Shown here: positions 55,955 through 64,000 of the stretch, piece after piece
Layout: the number at the start of each line of letters is the position of its first letter
Numbering within the stretch: position 1 is the stretch's first letter
Origin: JBBPYC01 sp038200275
GTDB lineage: Bacteria > Pseudomonadota > Gammaproteobacteria > Burkholderiales > Burkholderiaceae_C
Direction: 5' to 3'
Length of the DNA stretch: 64,000 bases
Assembly: GCA_038200275.1 (NCBI GenBank)
Contig: JBBPYC010000031.1
Span: 1-64,000, forward strand
Made by a program: the position numbers and the translations under genes
Notes under the pieces: generated by a model
What the model was told of the DNA's origin: nothing
Databases searched by the model: none
What the model saw: only the letters and a program-made list of their open reading frames with translations

Positions 55955-57040
55955 ATGCGCATTGTTGATATTCGAACGCATTTGCTGTCCGTACCCTTTG
56001 CCGATCCTCCGCAAACCGGGTTTTTGACGCTCAACAACATCGACTTGCTCGTTGTGGAGATTGAGACGCAATCCGGTGTCATCGGAACCGGTCATCTGCA
56101 TCCCCTGGCCGGCGGCATGCGGACCCTTGAGACTTGCATTCACGAGATGCTCAAACCGCTGCTGATGGGGCAAGACATTCAGGACGTCCCCGCGCTTTGG
56201 AACAAGATGTGGAAGGCCACCTACATCCAGGGCCGGATGGGCATCAGCGTCATGGCCATGTCTGCGCTCGACATCGCCTTGTGGGATGCGCTTGGCCGAG
56301 CCAGGAATCAACCGCTCTGGCAGTTGTGGGATGGCCAGGGTGACCCCCTGCCGGTTTATGGCTCCGGCTGCTACCGGGGACTCGGCCACGACGGGATGAT
56401 CGAGAAAGCCGAGCGGTTCGTTGAACAAGGTTATCGCGCGATCAAGATGCAGGTGGCGCACGTGTTCACGCATGACGAGGATGTAGCAAATGTCCGTGAC
56501 ATGCGCGCTGCACTTGGCGACGACATCGAGATCATGGTGGACGTCAACCAGGGCTGGAACGCCGACGAGGCGATCGAGGTGGGGCGCAGGCTTGACGAAT
56601 TCAAAATTGCTTGGCTGGAAGAGCCCGTCATTGCAGATGACTTCGACGGTTATCACGCGGTGGCAGATGCCGTCCAAACGCCGGTGGTGGGCGGCGAAAA
56701 CCACTTCACGCACCACGACCTGAAGCCGTTCTTTGAGAGCGGCAAGATTCCGATTCTGCAGCCCGACATCATGCGCGGCGGATACACCGAACTCCGCGTC
56801 ATTGCTGAACACGCGAACCGCGCCGGACTCAAGATCGCACCGCATTTGTTCCCGGAACTGTGCGTTCATCTGAATGCATCTATTGCCAATCCATCATGGC
56901 TGGAAGACATGGGCTGGTATGACCACTTGTGGACCCAACCGAACCGCCCGCGGAATGGCTTTTTGACGCCGCCGGATCGGCCGGGTCATGGCATGGATTT
57001 CAAGCCCGAATTGTTTCGCGATTTTCCGTACCGAGGATGA
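55955..57040 (+). CDS. Mandelate racemase/muconate lactonizing enzyme family protein (sugar-acid dehydratase-like)
   Basis: 361 residues from the ATG at 55955. The enolase-superfamily layout is seen: N-terminal capping domain (MRIVDIRTHLLSVPFADPP), the catalytic Lys in YRAIKMQVAH, then metal ligands in MVDVNQGWN (Asp), WLEEPVIADD (Glu) and VVGGENHF (Glu), and a late His in KIAPHLFPELC. Such proteins dehydrate acid sugars or racemise hydroxy acids. It is alone on its strand, inserted between pdeM and the helicase gene, with no transporter nearby. Confidence 0.85.
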   Translation: MRIVDIRTHLLSVPFADPPQTGFLTLNNIDLLVVEIETQSGVIGTGHLHPLAGGMRTLETCIHEMLKPLLMGQDIQDVPALWNKMWKATYIQGRMGISVMAMSALDIALWDALGRARNQPLWQLWDGQGDPLPVYGSGCYRGLGHDGMIEKAERFVEQGYRAIKMQVAHVFTHDEDVANVRDMRAALGDDIEIMVDVNQGWNADEAIEVGRRLDEFKIAWLEEPVIADDFDGYHAVADAVQTPVVGGENHFTHHDLKPFFESGKIPILQPDIMRGGYTELRVIAEHANRAGLKIAPHLFPELCVHLNASIANPSWLEDMGWYDHLWTQPNRPRNGFLTPPDRPGHGMDFKPELFRDFPYRG

Positions 57041-57154
57041 TGGCCCGTGCACCGATTGCTCGATAGAAACAGCTTCGCTTTGCGTTGTCGAACGTTGCGG
57101 AAACGGTCTGGCAGGCGCAAAACCTGTCGTCGCTCTGCTCCACCCTGTGCAACT

Positions 57155-59890
57155 TCAAAGCGGCGGCAGAGGCCTTGACGGCCGCCGCTCTCTTCTCGGC
57201 TTACGCTGCGCCGCATCTCCGCGCCCGTCGCTGCTCGACTCGCGCCCGAAGTCGAGCGAGCTGCGCACTTGTGCGATCACGTCCTCGGTGGTCTTGGGCG
57301 CTTCATCTGAGCGGCTGCCGTCCACGCCCGCGTCCTGCTCCAGCTCGGCCAGCATGCGGGCGATGCGGTCGGCAACTTTTTCGTTGCTGAGCTGCTCGCG
57401 GTAACGCTCGACCATCAGCGGAAAGCCGAACGGCGTCGGTCGGCCCGGGGCCTTCAGCACGAAGCGCTGCCTTGCAATGCGCGCGAAGCACAGCCGCAGC
57501 CGGCCAATGTCGAGTTCTTGCGACAGCAGCTCCTGCTCCGCCTGCGTGAGCAGCTTGTTCTCGGGGTCGTATTTGGTGAACACTTCCCAGAACAGCGAAG
57601 ACGACGCCTGCAATTGCTTGTTGCTGCGCCGCTCGCCCGGGTGGCCCTGGTAGATCAAGCCCGAGATGCGCGCGATCTCCCGAAAGCGCCGACGCGCCAG
57701 TTCGCTCGCGTTCAGTGACTCGAGCACTTCGTGCAGCAGTGTGGCATCGTCGCGTTCGGCATACAGCGCATCGGGCACCAGCGCGGCCCAGTCGACTTCC
57801 GCTGCGCTCAGCAGCTCGAAGCCGTGGTCGTTCACTGCGATCGAGAACGTGCGCGGTGCACTCTGCGCAAGCCGCCAGGCGACCAGGCTGGCCAACCCCA
57901 AGTGCGCGAGCCTGCCCGCAAACGGGTAGACGAACAGATGAAAGCCTTCGCGTGATTCGACCGTCTCGGCGAGCAACGTGTCCTGCGTGGGCAACGCCGA
58001 CCAGCGCCGCTGCACATCCAGCAGCGGCAGCAGACAAGTGAGCTCGGCCGAATATTCTTTGGTGCGGCCCGCTTCGACCAGCCCGAATTGTTCGAGCATC
58101 GCATCGGCCAGCGTCATCGACAGCGGCAGCTTGGTGCCGCTCCAGCGCGGCAGTGCGGGGCGTTTGCCGCTGGCCTTGCGCACCCAGGCGGTCATCTCAT
58201 GGATGCGCACCAGCTCCAGAAAGCGCCCACCGAACACAAAGCAGTCGCCGGGCTTCAACCGCGCCACAAAACTCTCTTCCACGCTGCCCAGCCGCACACC
58301 CGCCACGAACTGCACGCTGATGCTCGCATCGGACACGATGGTGCCGATGTTCATGCGGTGCCGGCGCGCGAGCCGCGCATCGGGCACGCGCCAGATGCCT
58401 TCTTCATCGGGCACCGCGCGGTGGTAGTCCGGATACGCAAACAGCGACTTGCCACCCTGACGCACGAAGTCCAGGCACCACTGCCAGTTCTCGTCAGACA
58501 AGTTGGCATAGGCCGCCGTGCCGCGCACCTCGGGCAGCAGCTCTTCAGGCCGGAAACCGCCGCCCAGCGCGACCGTAACCAAGTGCTGCACCAGCACGTC
58601 GAGCGGCTCCAGCGGCGAAGTGCGCGATTCGATCTCGCCGCTCGCGATCGCGGCGCGCACCGCAGGCGCTTCGGCCAGCTCCAGGCTGTGCGCCGGCACC
58701 AGCGTGATGCGCGACGGCCGGCCTGGCGAATGGCCAGATCGCCCCGCGCGCTGCAGCAGCCGCGCCACGCCCTTGGCCGAGCCGATCTGCAGCACCCGCT
58801 CGACCGGCGCAAAGTCCACGCCCAAGTCCAGGCTCGACGTGCAGACCACCGCACGCAACTCGCCGTTCTTCAACGCCAACTCGACCCACTCGCGCACCCC
58901 GCGATCGAGCGAGCCGTGGTGCAGCGCAATCTGCCCGGCCCAGTCCGGCCGTGCATCCAGCAGCGCCTGATACCAGAGCTCGCACTGGCCGCGCGTGTTG
59001 GTAAAGATCAGCGCGCTGCCGCTGGCTGCAATCTCATCGATCACTTGCGGCAGCAAAGTCAAACCGAGCTGGCCGGCCCACGGAAACCGTTCGATGCGCG
59101 CGGGCAGCAACGTGTCGATCGTGAGCTTCTTCGGCGTCTCACCACGCACCATCGCGCCGGTCTCGGCTCGGTGACCCAGCAGCGTGTACATCGCATCGTT
59201 CAAGTTGCCTAGCGTGGCCGACATGCCCCAGACGCACAGGCCCGGGCTGAACGTTTCCAGCCGCGCAAGGGCCAACTGCACCTGCACGCCGCGCTTGCTG
59301 CCGATCAGCTCGTGCCATTCATCGACCACGACGAGCCGCACGGTGTTCAACTGGTCGCGCGCATCGGCCCGAGTCAGCAGCAGGGACAAGCTCTCCGGCG
59401 TGATGACCAACGCGGTCGGCAATTTGCGGCTCTGTGCCGAGCGCTCCGCCGCGCCGGTGTCGCCGCTGCGGGAGCCTGCGCTCCAGTACGGCTGGAGGGC
59501 GGCCAGCGGCTCCATCAACGCGCGCAGGGTGTCGGCCGCCAAGGCGCGCATCGGCGTGACCCAGAGCACGGTCAACGGCGGCGACGGATCGACGCGCGGC
59601 GCGCGTTTGCGGGCTGGGCGCCTGGCTGGGATGGGCAGCGCAGCGTCGGTCGCTGCATCCGCTTCCACGGGTGCTTCGATTTTTGTAGCGGCAACCGCAG
59701 CATGTGCCTGCGCCTTCGGCTCAAATGCCTGCAAGGCACCCAGCCAGACCGCGTACGTCTTGCCGGAACCCGTCGTCGCATGCAGCAGGCCGGAGCGGCC
59801 TTTGGCCAGCGCCGCCCACACCTCACGCTGAAACTTGAACGGCTTCCAGCCTCGACCGGTCAGCCAGCTGGTAGCAGCGCCTTGCTTCAT
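57155..59890 (-). CDS. Ligase-associated DEXH-box DNA helicase (Lhr-like)
   Basis: 911 residues. Superfamily 2 motifs: LLHATTGSGKTYAVW, the DEXH box as DEWH in VVVDEWHELIG, MSATLG, and LQRAGRSGHSPGRPSR in the second RecA domain. The long C-terminal domain (FVAGVRLGSVEESFVARL and later CFARIARQRFVLKAPGRPTPFGFPL) is that of ligase-associated Lhr helicases. It unwinds nucleic acid in repair. About 45 residues rich in Ala (residues 55-100) are inserted after Walker A. Confidence 0.9.
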   Translation of the reverse strand: MKQGAATSWLTGRGWKPFKFQREVWAALAKGRSGLLHATTGSGKTYAVWLGALQAFEPKAQAHAAVAATKIEAPVEADAATDAALPIPARRPARKRAPRVDPSPPLTVLWVTPMRALAADTLRALMEPLAALQPYWSAGSRSGDTGAAERSAQSRKLPTALVITPESLSLLLTRADARDQLNTVRLVVVDEWHELIGSKRGVQVQLALARLETFSPGLCVWGMSATLGNLNDAMYTLLGHRAETGAMVRGETPKKLTIDTLLPARIERFPWAGQLGLTLLPQVIDEIAASGSALIFTNTRGQCELWYQALLDARPDWAGQIALHHGSLDRGVREWVELALKNGELRAVVCTSSLDLGVDFAPVERVLQIGSAKGVARLLQRAGRSGHSPGRPSRITLVPAHSLELAEAPAVRAAIASGEIESRTSPLEPLDVLVQHLVTVALGGGFRPEELLPEVRGTAAYANLSDENWQWCLDFVRQGGKSLFAYPDYHRAVPDEEGIWRVPDARLARRHRMNIGTIVSDASISVQFVAGVRLGSVEESFVARLKPGDCFVFGGRFLELVRIHEMTAWVRKASGKRPALPRWSGTKLPLSMTLADAMLEQFGLVEAGRTKEYSAELTCLLPLLDVQRRWSALPTQDTLLAETVESREGFHLFVYPFAGRLAHLGLASLVAWRLAQSAPRTFSIAVNDHGFELLSAAEVDWAALVPDALYAERDDATLLHEVLESLNASELARRRFREIARISGLIYQGHPGERRSNKQLQASSSLFWEVFTKYDPENKLLTQAEQELLSQELDIGRLRLCFARIARQRFVLKAPGRPTPFGFPLMVERYREQLSNEKVADRIARMLAELEQDAGVDGSRSDEAPKTTEDVIAQVRSSLDFGRESSSDGRGDAAQRKPRRERRPSRPLPPL

Positions 59891-60031
59891 GGTGTGTGGA
59901 AGAAAAAAATGCAGCGGAGCAGGCGAACCGGTCGAGCGATCAAGCAGCTTGGCGCCGGCATGGCGCCACCCCCTGCTCGGCGACCCACTGCGCCGAAGGT
60001 GCAGCGCGGTATGACCTTGCCCCGACGCTTC

Positions 60032-60910
60032 TCAGTGGATGCGCAGGCGCGCTGCATCGCCCTGCACGATCTCGCCGATCTCGGCGGCTGCACCAAAACC
60101 ATGCTGCTTGAACACCGCCAGCACGTCGTCCACCGATGCCGCATCGCACGACACAAGCAGGCCCCCGCTGGTTCGCGGATCGCTCAGCAACACTTGGTCA
60201 TGCGGCGAGAAATCGGCCGGCAGATCGATGTCCTTTCCGCACCCTTCCCAATTGCGCCCGGACGCGCCAGTGACCATGCCCTGCTCGACCAGGGCGCGCA
60301 CGCCGTCGAGCAGCGGCACTTTGGCCCAATCGATGGCGACACCGGCCTTGGCACCACGCGCCAACTCCAGCGCGTGGCCGGCCAGCCCGAAACCGGTCAC
60401 GTCGGTCAACGCATGCACGCCGTCCATCGCGGCCAGATCCGGCTCGGGCGTGTTCGGCTTGGTCGTCACGGCAATCATCTGCCGATAGCCCGCGTCTGAG
60501 AGCTGTTCCTTCTTCAACGCCGCAGACAGCACGCCAACACCCAGCGGTTTGCCCAGGATCAGCCGGTCGCCGACCTTTGCGTCCGAGTTGCGCTTGATCT
60601 TTTTCGGGTGCACCACACCGAGCGCGACGAGGCCATCGATCGCCTCCACCGAATCGATCGTGTGGCCGCCTGCGATCGGCATGAAGAAAGCGGTGGTCGC
60701 AATCAATGCGATGTCGTCGCTCAACTGATAGACCGCCGCATCGTCCGCCGTATCGATGCCAATCAGCAGCTCGGGCGGGATCGGCAGCTTGTTGGTGTTC
60801 TTCAGGATTTCGGTCAACACCTCTTTAGCAATCTTGCAGCCGCTGCCACCGCCGTGATTGAGCGACGTGAGACGTGGGCCTTTCGGAATGTGGTGGTCGG
60901 GTGCGTTCAT
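60032..60910 (-). CDS. selD: SelD/SenC selenophosphate synthetase homologue, probably inactive
   Basis: 292 residues from the ATG at 60910, against about 350 normally. The C-terminal half is intact (DVTGFGLAGHALELARGAKAG and LLSDPRTSGGLL). The N-terminus reads LTSLNHGGGSGCKIA: Ser23 stands where the catalytic Cys of E. coli SelD (Cys17) should be, while the next Cys and Lys remain. TTDFFMP is changed to TTAFFMP, and the sequence then jumps from MPI to AGGHTID, skipping about 60 residues that carry the conserved AISDIYAMGG aspartate. All changes are in frame. It lies 340 bp from senB in the same direction. Confidence 0.85.
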   Translation of the reverse strand: MNAPDHHIPKGPRLTSLNHGGGSGCKIAKEVLTEILKNTNKLPIPPELLIGIDTADDAAVYQLSDDIALIATTAFFMPIAGGHTIDSVEAIDGLVALGVVHPKKIKRNSDAKVGDRLILGKPLGVGVLSAALKKEQLSDAGYRQMIAVTTKPNTPEPDLAAMDGVHALTDVTGFGLAGHALELARGAKAGVAIDWAKVPLLDGVRALVEQGMVTGASGRNWEGCGKDIDLPADFSPHDQVLLSDPRTSGGLLVSCDAASVDDVLAVFKQHGFGAAAEIGEIVQGDAARLRIH

Positions 60911-61251
60911 TCGAGATTTCCTGAAATGCACTGAGCTTGGGTTTGGGTTCGCGCCAGCAGCGGGAGCCGGCATGGCTTGTTTCCCCATCCGCTTGGCGAC
61001 GGTTACGCCAGATATTGCAGTATCGCTGCGTCCCGATGCGCTTGCAGCGGCAAGGCCGGCATCAGAATCTTCCCGCCCACCTTCGCTGGTTGCGTGCAAG
61101 CACATCGACGTCGCGATGGTCATGACGTCGCGCAGGGCGCCGGTTGCGTCGTTGCGCTGCGAGACGCCGGCCCAGGATTGCCGATCCGACCCGTTGTTCC
61201 AAATCATGGGATCGGCGACGCAGGCCGAGCGCCGCATTGACAAATTGCCAA
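60911..61251. other. Intergenic region between the SelD/SenC gene and senB
   Basis: About 340 bp. An open minus-strand frame runs through it into the SelD-like gene, but it has no family features and no ribosome-binding site. Nothing else was recognised. Confidence 0.4.
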
Positions 61252-62232
61252 TCAGCGCGAGGCCAGTTCGCCTTTGAGCAGCTTCAACAATGTTGCCTGT
61301 TCCCGCGGTGGCTCGAACAAATGCGCACGTGCTGCGCATTGTCGGGTCAGCGCACGCAGCATGGCGGGCTCATCACGGCAGCGCATCAGCAGCGCCGCAG
61401 CCGCTGCTGCATCCCCCGGCGGGAAGTACCCGTCGTAACCCTCTCCGAGCATGCCCACGTTGCCGGAGATGCGGCTTGCAAGCACCGGCGTGCCACTGCA
61501 GACCGCTTCCATCACGACATGCGCGCCGCCTTCCATAAGACTGGGATGCACGAGTACGTGAGCTTCCTGAATACATCGCCTGGTGGCCTCATGCGGCAGC
61601 GCCCCGAGCCAGCGGTAGTGCGCATTCGACTGGTCGAGCGCTTCGGCCTCGCTGCCAAGCGCAGCGTCGAGCGCTGCGCCAACGTGGTCGATGCAGATGT
61701 CGTCGCGTCCACGGGCAGCGAGCAATCGTGCCGCCTCGAACAGGGTCTGCGGCGATTTCTCAGCACGCAGATGGCCCACGGCGAGCGCACGCAGGTGCAT
61801 TGCGGATTTGTCGAGGATCGGCGCCCGCGTCTCGGTCGACTGGAAACACGCAACCGTCTTGGCTCGGTATTCGGCCGGCAGATCGAGCGGAGCACGCTCG
61901 TGCAGCACGATCAGGCGGTCGGCCAGCGCCAGCGAGCGTTGGGCGCTTTCGTCATGGTGGATGTCGCGGTACAAGTCGGTGCCGGTCAGCGCGACGATCA
62001 GCAGGCGGTCGGGATAGGCATCGGCAAAGGCCTGGATCGATGCAGCCGAGCGGCGCGCGTGCAGCGCGATCATCGCGTCGGGCGCTGGGTCACCAAGCTG
62101 CCAGCGGTCCGTAAACTGCACTTGATAATGCTCGGCAAGCATGCGCGCCCAGCGCTGGGCCGTCTGCCAGTTGCCGTTGTTCGCATCGGCCAGGGCAGGC
62201 GTCACGATACAGACCAGGGAAAGGGACGACAT
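61252..62232 (-). CDS. senB: Selenosugar synthase SenB (TIGR04348-type glycosyltransferase)
   Basis: 326 residues from the ATG at 62232, with GGAG just upstream. The opening SLVCIVTPALADANNGNWQTAQRWARML is the signature of the SenB group, followed by VALTGTDLYRDI, and the GT4-like donor site HPSLMEGGAHVVMEAVCSGTPVL. Known SenB joins selenophosphate to a UDP-sugar (UDP-GlcNAc) to give a selenosugar. It is divergent from senA, their starts overlapping, and upstream of the SelD/SenC homologue. Confidence 0.9.
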   Translation of the reverse strand: MSSLSLVCIVTPALADANNGNWQTAQRWARMLAEHYQVQFTDRWQLGDPAPDAMIALHARRSAASIQAFADAYPDRLLIVALTGTDLYRDIHHDESAQRSLALADRLIVLHERAPLDLPAEYRAKTVACFQSTETRAPILDKSAMHLRALAVGHLRAEKSPQTLFEAARLLAARGRDDICIDHVGAALDAALGSEAEALDQSNAHYRWLGALPHEATRRCIQEAHVLVHPSLMEGGAHVVMEAVCSGTPVLASRISGNVGMLGEGYDGYFPPGDAAAAAALLMRCRDEPAMLRALTRQCAARAHLFEPPREQATLLKLLKGELASR

Positions 62233-62233
62233 G
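62230..62233. promoter_or_regulatory. Overlapping divergent start codons of senB and senA
   Basis: The palindrome CATG serves as ATG for senA (62231, plus strand) and for senB (62232, minus strand). AGGGA precedes it on the senA side and GGAG on the senB side. If both starts are used, each promoter lies inside the other gene. An in-frame ATG for senA at 62300 is the alternative. Confidence 0.55.
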
Positions 62234-63508
62234 CGCTCCGTTATACAGGCTCGAACGATCGGTGAAGGGATCGGCTCACCGGTCGACGATGCACGGTCGA
62301 TGCGGCGGGCCGACGCGGCGCAGATCGAAGCCGCGCTGACGGAAGGGCGCGCGCAGTTGCTCGCCATGTTCGAGGGCTTTGCGCGGTGCCTGGGGCCACG
62401 CGGGTTGCAGATCGGGTTCGATCCGACCTTGAATCTCCCGTTGTGGGAGCTGGGTCATATCGGCTGGTTCGAGGAATGGTGGATCGCGCGAAACCGGGAT
62501 CGGACGCGGGGGATTGGCTATGACTCGGCGTTGCCGCGTTCGCGGTCGTTGCTCGACGATGCCGATGCATGGTACGACTCCGCAAACGTGCCGCATGGGA
62601 GTCGATGGGAACTGACGCTGCCCGATGCGGCCAGCACGCGCAATTACCTGGCCACTGTGCGTGAGCAAACGCTGGTGCTGCTGCGCGAAAGCAGTCCAGG
62701 CGACGATGCGCTTTACTTCTTCCGACTCGTGCTGTTCCATGAGGACATGCACCGTGAGGCGTGGCTGATGATGGCGCAGCAGCTGGGGTTGGACCTGGGG
62801 ATCGAAGGCAAGACGCTTGCGGCACGTCACGCGGACGTCGTTGCAGGCGACTGGCGGATCACAGGCAGCTTGCCCAGGCGCTTCGGCACCGGTGAACCCG
62901 GCTTCGCCTTCGACAACGAATTGCCGCCGCACGAGACCATGCTCGACGACTTCGAGATCGACCGCGCACCGGTTGCTTGGCGCCACTACCTGCCGTTCAT
63001 TGAAGCGGGTGGCTACGACGACGCGTCGCTCTGGAGCCCGGTTGGCTGGCGCTGGCGCCATCAACATGGCCGCGGGATGCCGCTGCACTTGCGACGTCAT
63101 GCGGACGGCTGGCAATGTTGCCGCTTCGGCATCTGGTTGCCGCTTGATCCGGACGCACCTGCAGTCCATCTGACGCAGCACGAGGCCGAAGCCTGGTGCC
63201 GCTTCGCAGACCGAAGGCTACCGACCGAATTCGAGTGGGAAGCGGCCGCCTTGCTGGCGGCAGAACAGGGCGAAGGCTTCCACTGGGGCAGCGTCTGGGA
63301 ATGGACCGCAAGCCCGTTCGCTCCCTACCCGGGCTTCACGCCGCATCCGTACTGCGAATACTCCGCGCCGTTTTTCGATGGCCGGCCGGTGCTGCGTGGC
63401 GGCTCCTGGGCGACTGCGCCGCGCATGCGCCATCCACGCTATCGAAACTACTTCGGCGCCGGGCGTAATGACGTATTTGCGGGTTTTCGCAGCTGTGCAC
63501 CGAAGTGA
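62231..63508 (+). CDS. senA: Selenoneine synthase SenA (EgtB-like)
   Basis: 425 residues from the ATG at 62231. An N-terminal DinB-like domain supplies the iron-binding histidines: His76 in LWELGHIGWFEEWW, and His170 and His174 in LFHEDMHREAW. A C-terminal FGE-sulfatase domain contains LPTEFEWEAAAL and the closing LRGGSWATAPRMRHPRYRNYF. Known SenA couples hercynine with the selenosugar to form the C-Se bond of selenoneine. Pairing with senB distinguishes it from the ergothioneine enzyme EgtB. egtD, needed for hercynine, is not in the window. Confidence 0.9.
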   Translation: MRSVIQARTIGEGIGSPVDDARSMRRADAAQIEAALTEGRAQLLAMFEGFARCLGPRGLQIGFDPTLNLPLWELGHIGWFEEWWIARNRDRTRGIGYDSALPRSRSLLDDADAWYDSANVPHGSRWELTLPDAASTRNYLATVREQTLVLLRESSPGDDALYFFRLVLFHEDMHREAWLMMAQQLGLDLGIEGKTLAARHADVVAGDWRITGSLPRRFGTGEPGFAFDNELPPHETMLDDFEIDRAPVAWRHYLPFIEAGGYDDASLWSPVGWRWRHQHGRGMPLHLRRHADGWQCCRFGIWLPLDPDAPAVHLTQHEAEAWCRFADRRLPTEFEWEAAALLAAEQGEGFHWGSVWEWTASPFAPYPGFTPHPYCEYSAPFFDGRPVLRGGSWATAPRMRHPRYRNYFGAGRNDVFAGFRSCAPK

Positions 63509-63601
63509 CTGCCCAAAGGCCATTCCCGTTCGGTTCCAGCACCTTGTCGGTGGGCACGGTTTAATCTGCTGGGTCCAAATCGGTAACAAGGAGTCCGCTT
63601 G

Positions 63602-64000
63602 ATGTCACGTTTGCTCACTTCCCCCCGCTGGCTGCCGACGGTGCTGACGGCGCTTTCCATAACGCTTGCAATGTCGGCCCTGCACGCGCAGCAGCAGACG
63701 CTCAAAGTCACCGCGATCCCCGATGAATCGCCGACCGAACTGGCGCGCAAGGCAGAGCCGCTCGTCAAATACCTGGAAAGCAAGCTCGGCATGAAAGTTG
63801 AGTTCACGCCCGTGACCGACTACGCCGCAGCGGTTGAGACACTCATCAACGGCAAGGTCGATATGGCCTGGTTCGGCGGCTTCACGTTTGTGCAGGCTTA
63901 TGCGCGCAGCGGCGGCAAGGTGATCCCGCTGGTGCAGCGGGAAGAAGACGCACGTTTCAAGTCGGTCTTCATCACGGCCGATCCGGCCATCAAGCAGCTC
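63602..64000 (+). CDS. Periplasmic phosphonate-type binding protein, putative selenium oxyanion uptake (partial)
   Basis: The first 133 residues; the gene runs off the window. An AAGGAG eight bases before the ATG at 63602 supports the start. A Sec signal peptide (TVLTALSITLAMSALHAQ) precedes a PhnD-like domain (LKVTAIPDESPTELARKAEPL, VDMAWFGGFTFVQAY). Relatives next to selenium genes are annotated as putative selenate-binding proteins. It lies 93 bp after senA on the same strand, so it may feed selenium to this locus. Confidence 0.8.
   Translation, partial: MSRLLTSPRWLPTVLTALSITLAMSALHAQQQTLKVTAIPDESPTELARKAEPLVKYLESKLGMKVEFTPVTDYAAAVETLINGKVDMAWFGGFTFVQAYARSGGKVIPLVQREEDARFKSVFITADPAIKQL

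Noticed and set aside
60911..61339. N-terminal extension of the SelD/SenC protein to base 61339
   Set aside because: The extra residues have no similarity to SelD, and the family N-terminus starts at MNAPDHH just after base 60910.
62141..62230. Upstream extension of SenA
   Set aside because: The added codons lie inside senB on the other strand and have no family similarity; a ribosome-binding site precedes the ATG at 62231.

Overview
The window is a high-GC chromosomal segment of a betaproteobacterium, most likely of the order Burkholderiales. The evidence is the conserved block folC / SPOR protein / cvpA / purF / metZ / gltX, the dnaG-rpoD pair, the rpsP-rimM-trmD-rplS ribosomal block, and cell-envelope glycan genes of the kind common in that group. 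Most genes are tightly packed housekeeping genes. Accessory material lies at both ends, around 2-13 kb, and in a decayed strip at 53.7-55.1 kb.

Layout. 1-1 kb: remnants of two insertion sequences, the tail of an IS630-type transposase and a truncated IS3-type element that keeps its frameshift site and one terminal repeat. 1-3.3 kb: two glycosyltransferases. 4.3-11.4 kb: a leftward operon for a carbohydrate-type ABC importer (ATPase, binding protein, two permeases) followed by a cupin, a MetE-like protein and an RraA-like protein; the substrate is unknown. 11.7-12.8 kb: a GNAT acetyltransferase frameshifted inside an 8-bp tandem repeat, and a BLUF blue-light sensor. 13.1-20.8 kb: tRNA-Asp, tRNA-Glu and tRNA-Ala, then gltX, metZ, purF, cvpA, a SPOR protein and folC, all leftward. 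20.9-28.9 kb: ppnP, an RhlE-type helicase, orn, an M48 protease, a PCD-like protein with a damaged active site, rsgA, a CobD-like protein and a NUDIX hydrolase. 29-32.6 kb: the rpsP-rimM-trmD-rplS block, with an MFS transporter inserted between rimM and trmD. 32.8-43.5 kb: mixed genes including an acyl-CoA ligase, dnaG, rpoD, a lipoprotein with duplicated DUF302 domains, a YggT protein and a LON-like protein. 43.5-52.1 kb: an eight-gene rightward operon for a lipid-linked surface glycan. 52.2-53.7 kb: lysS. 55.1-59.9 kb: two members of the ligase-associated DNA-damage module (pdeM and the Lhr-like helicase), separated by an enolase-superfamily gene on the opposite strand.

The most interesting part is the right end (60-64 kb). 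It carries a selenoneine-type locus: a SelD/SenC homologue, the selenosugar synthase SenB, the EgtB-like selenoneine synthase SenA, and the start of a phosphonate-type periplasmic binding protein likely to serve selenium oxyanion uptake. senB and senA are divergent, and their start codons overlap on one CATG. The SelD/SenC protein looks disabled: the catalytic cysteine is serine, an ATP/Mg aspartate is alanine, and about 60 residues carrying another aspartate are missing in frame. Selenophosphate for this pathway would therefore have to come from another SelD, or the protein has a different role.
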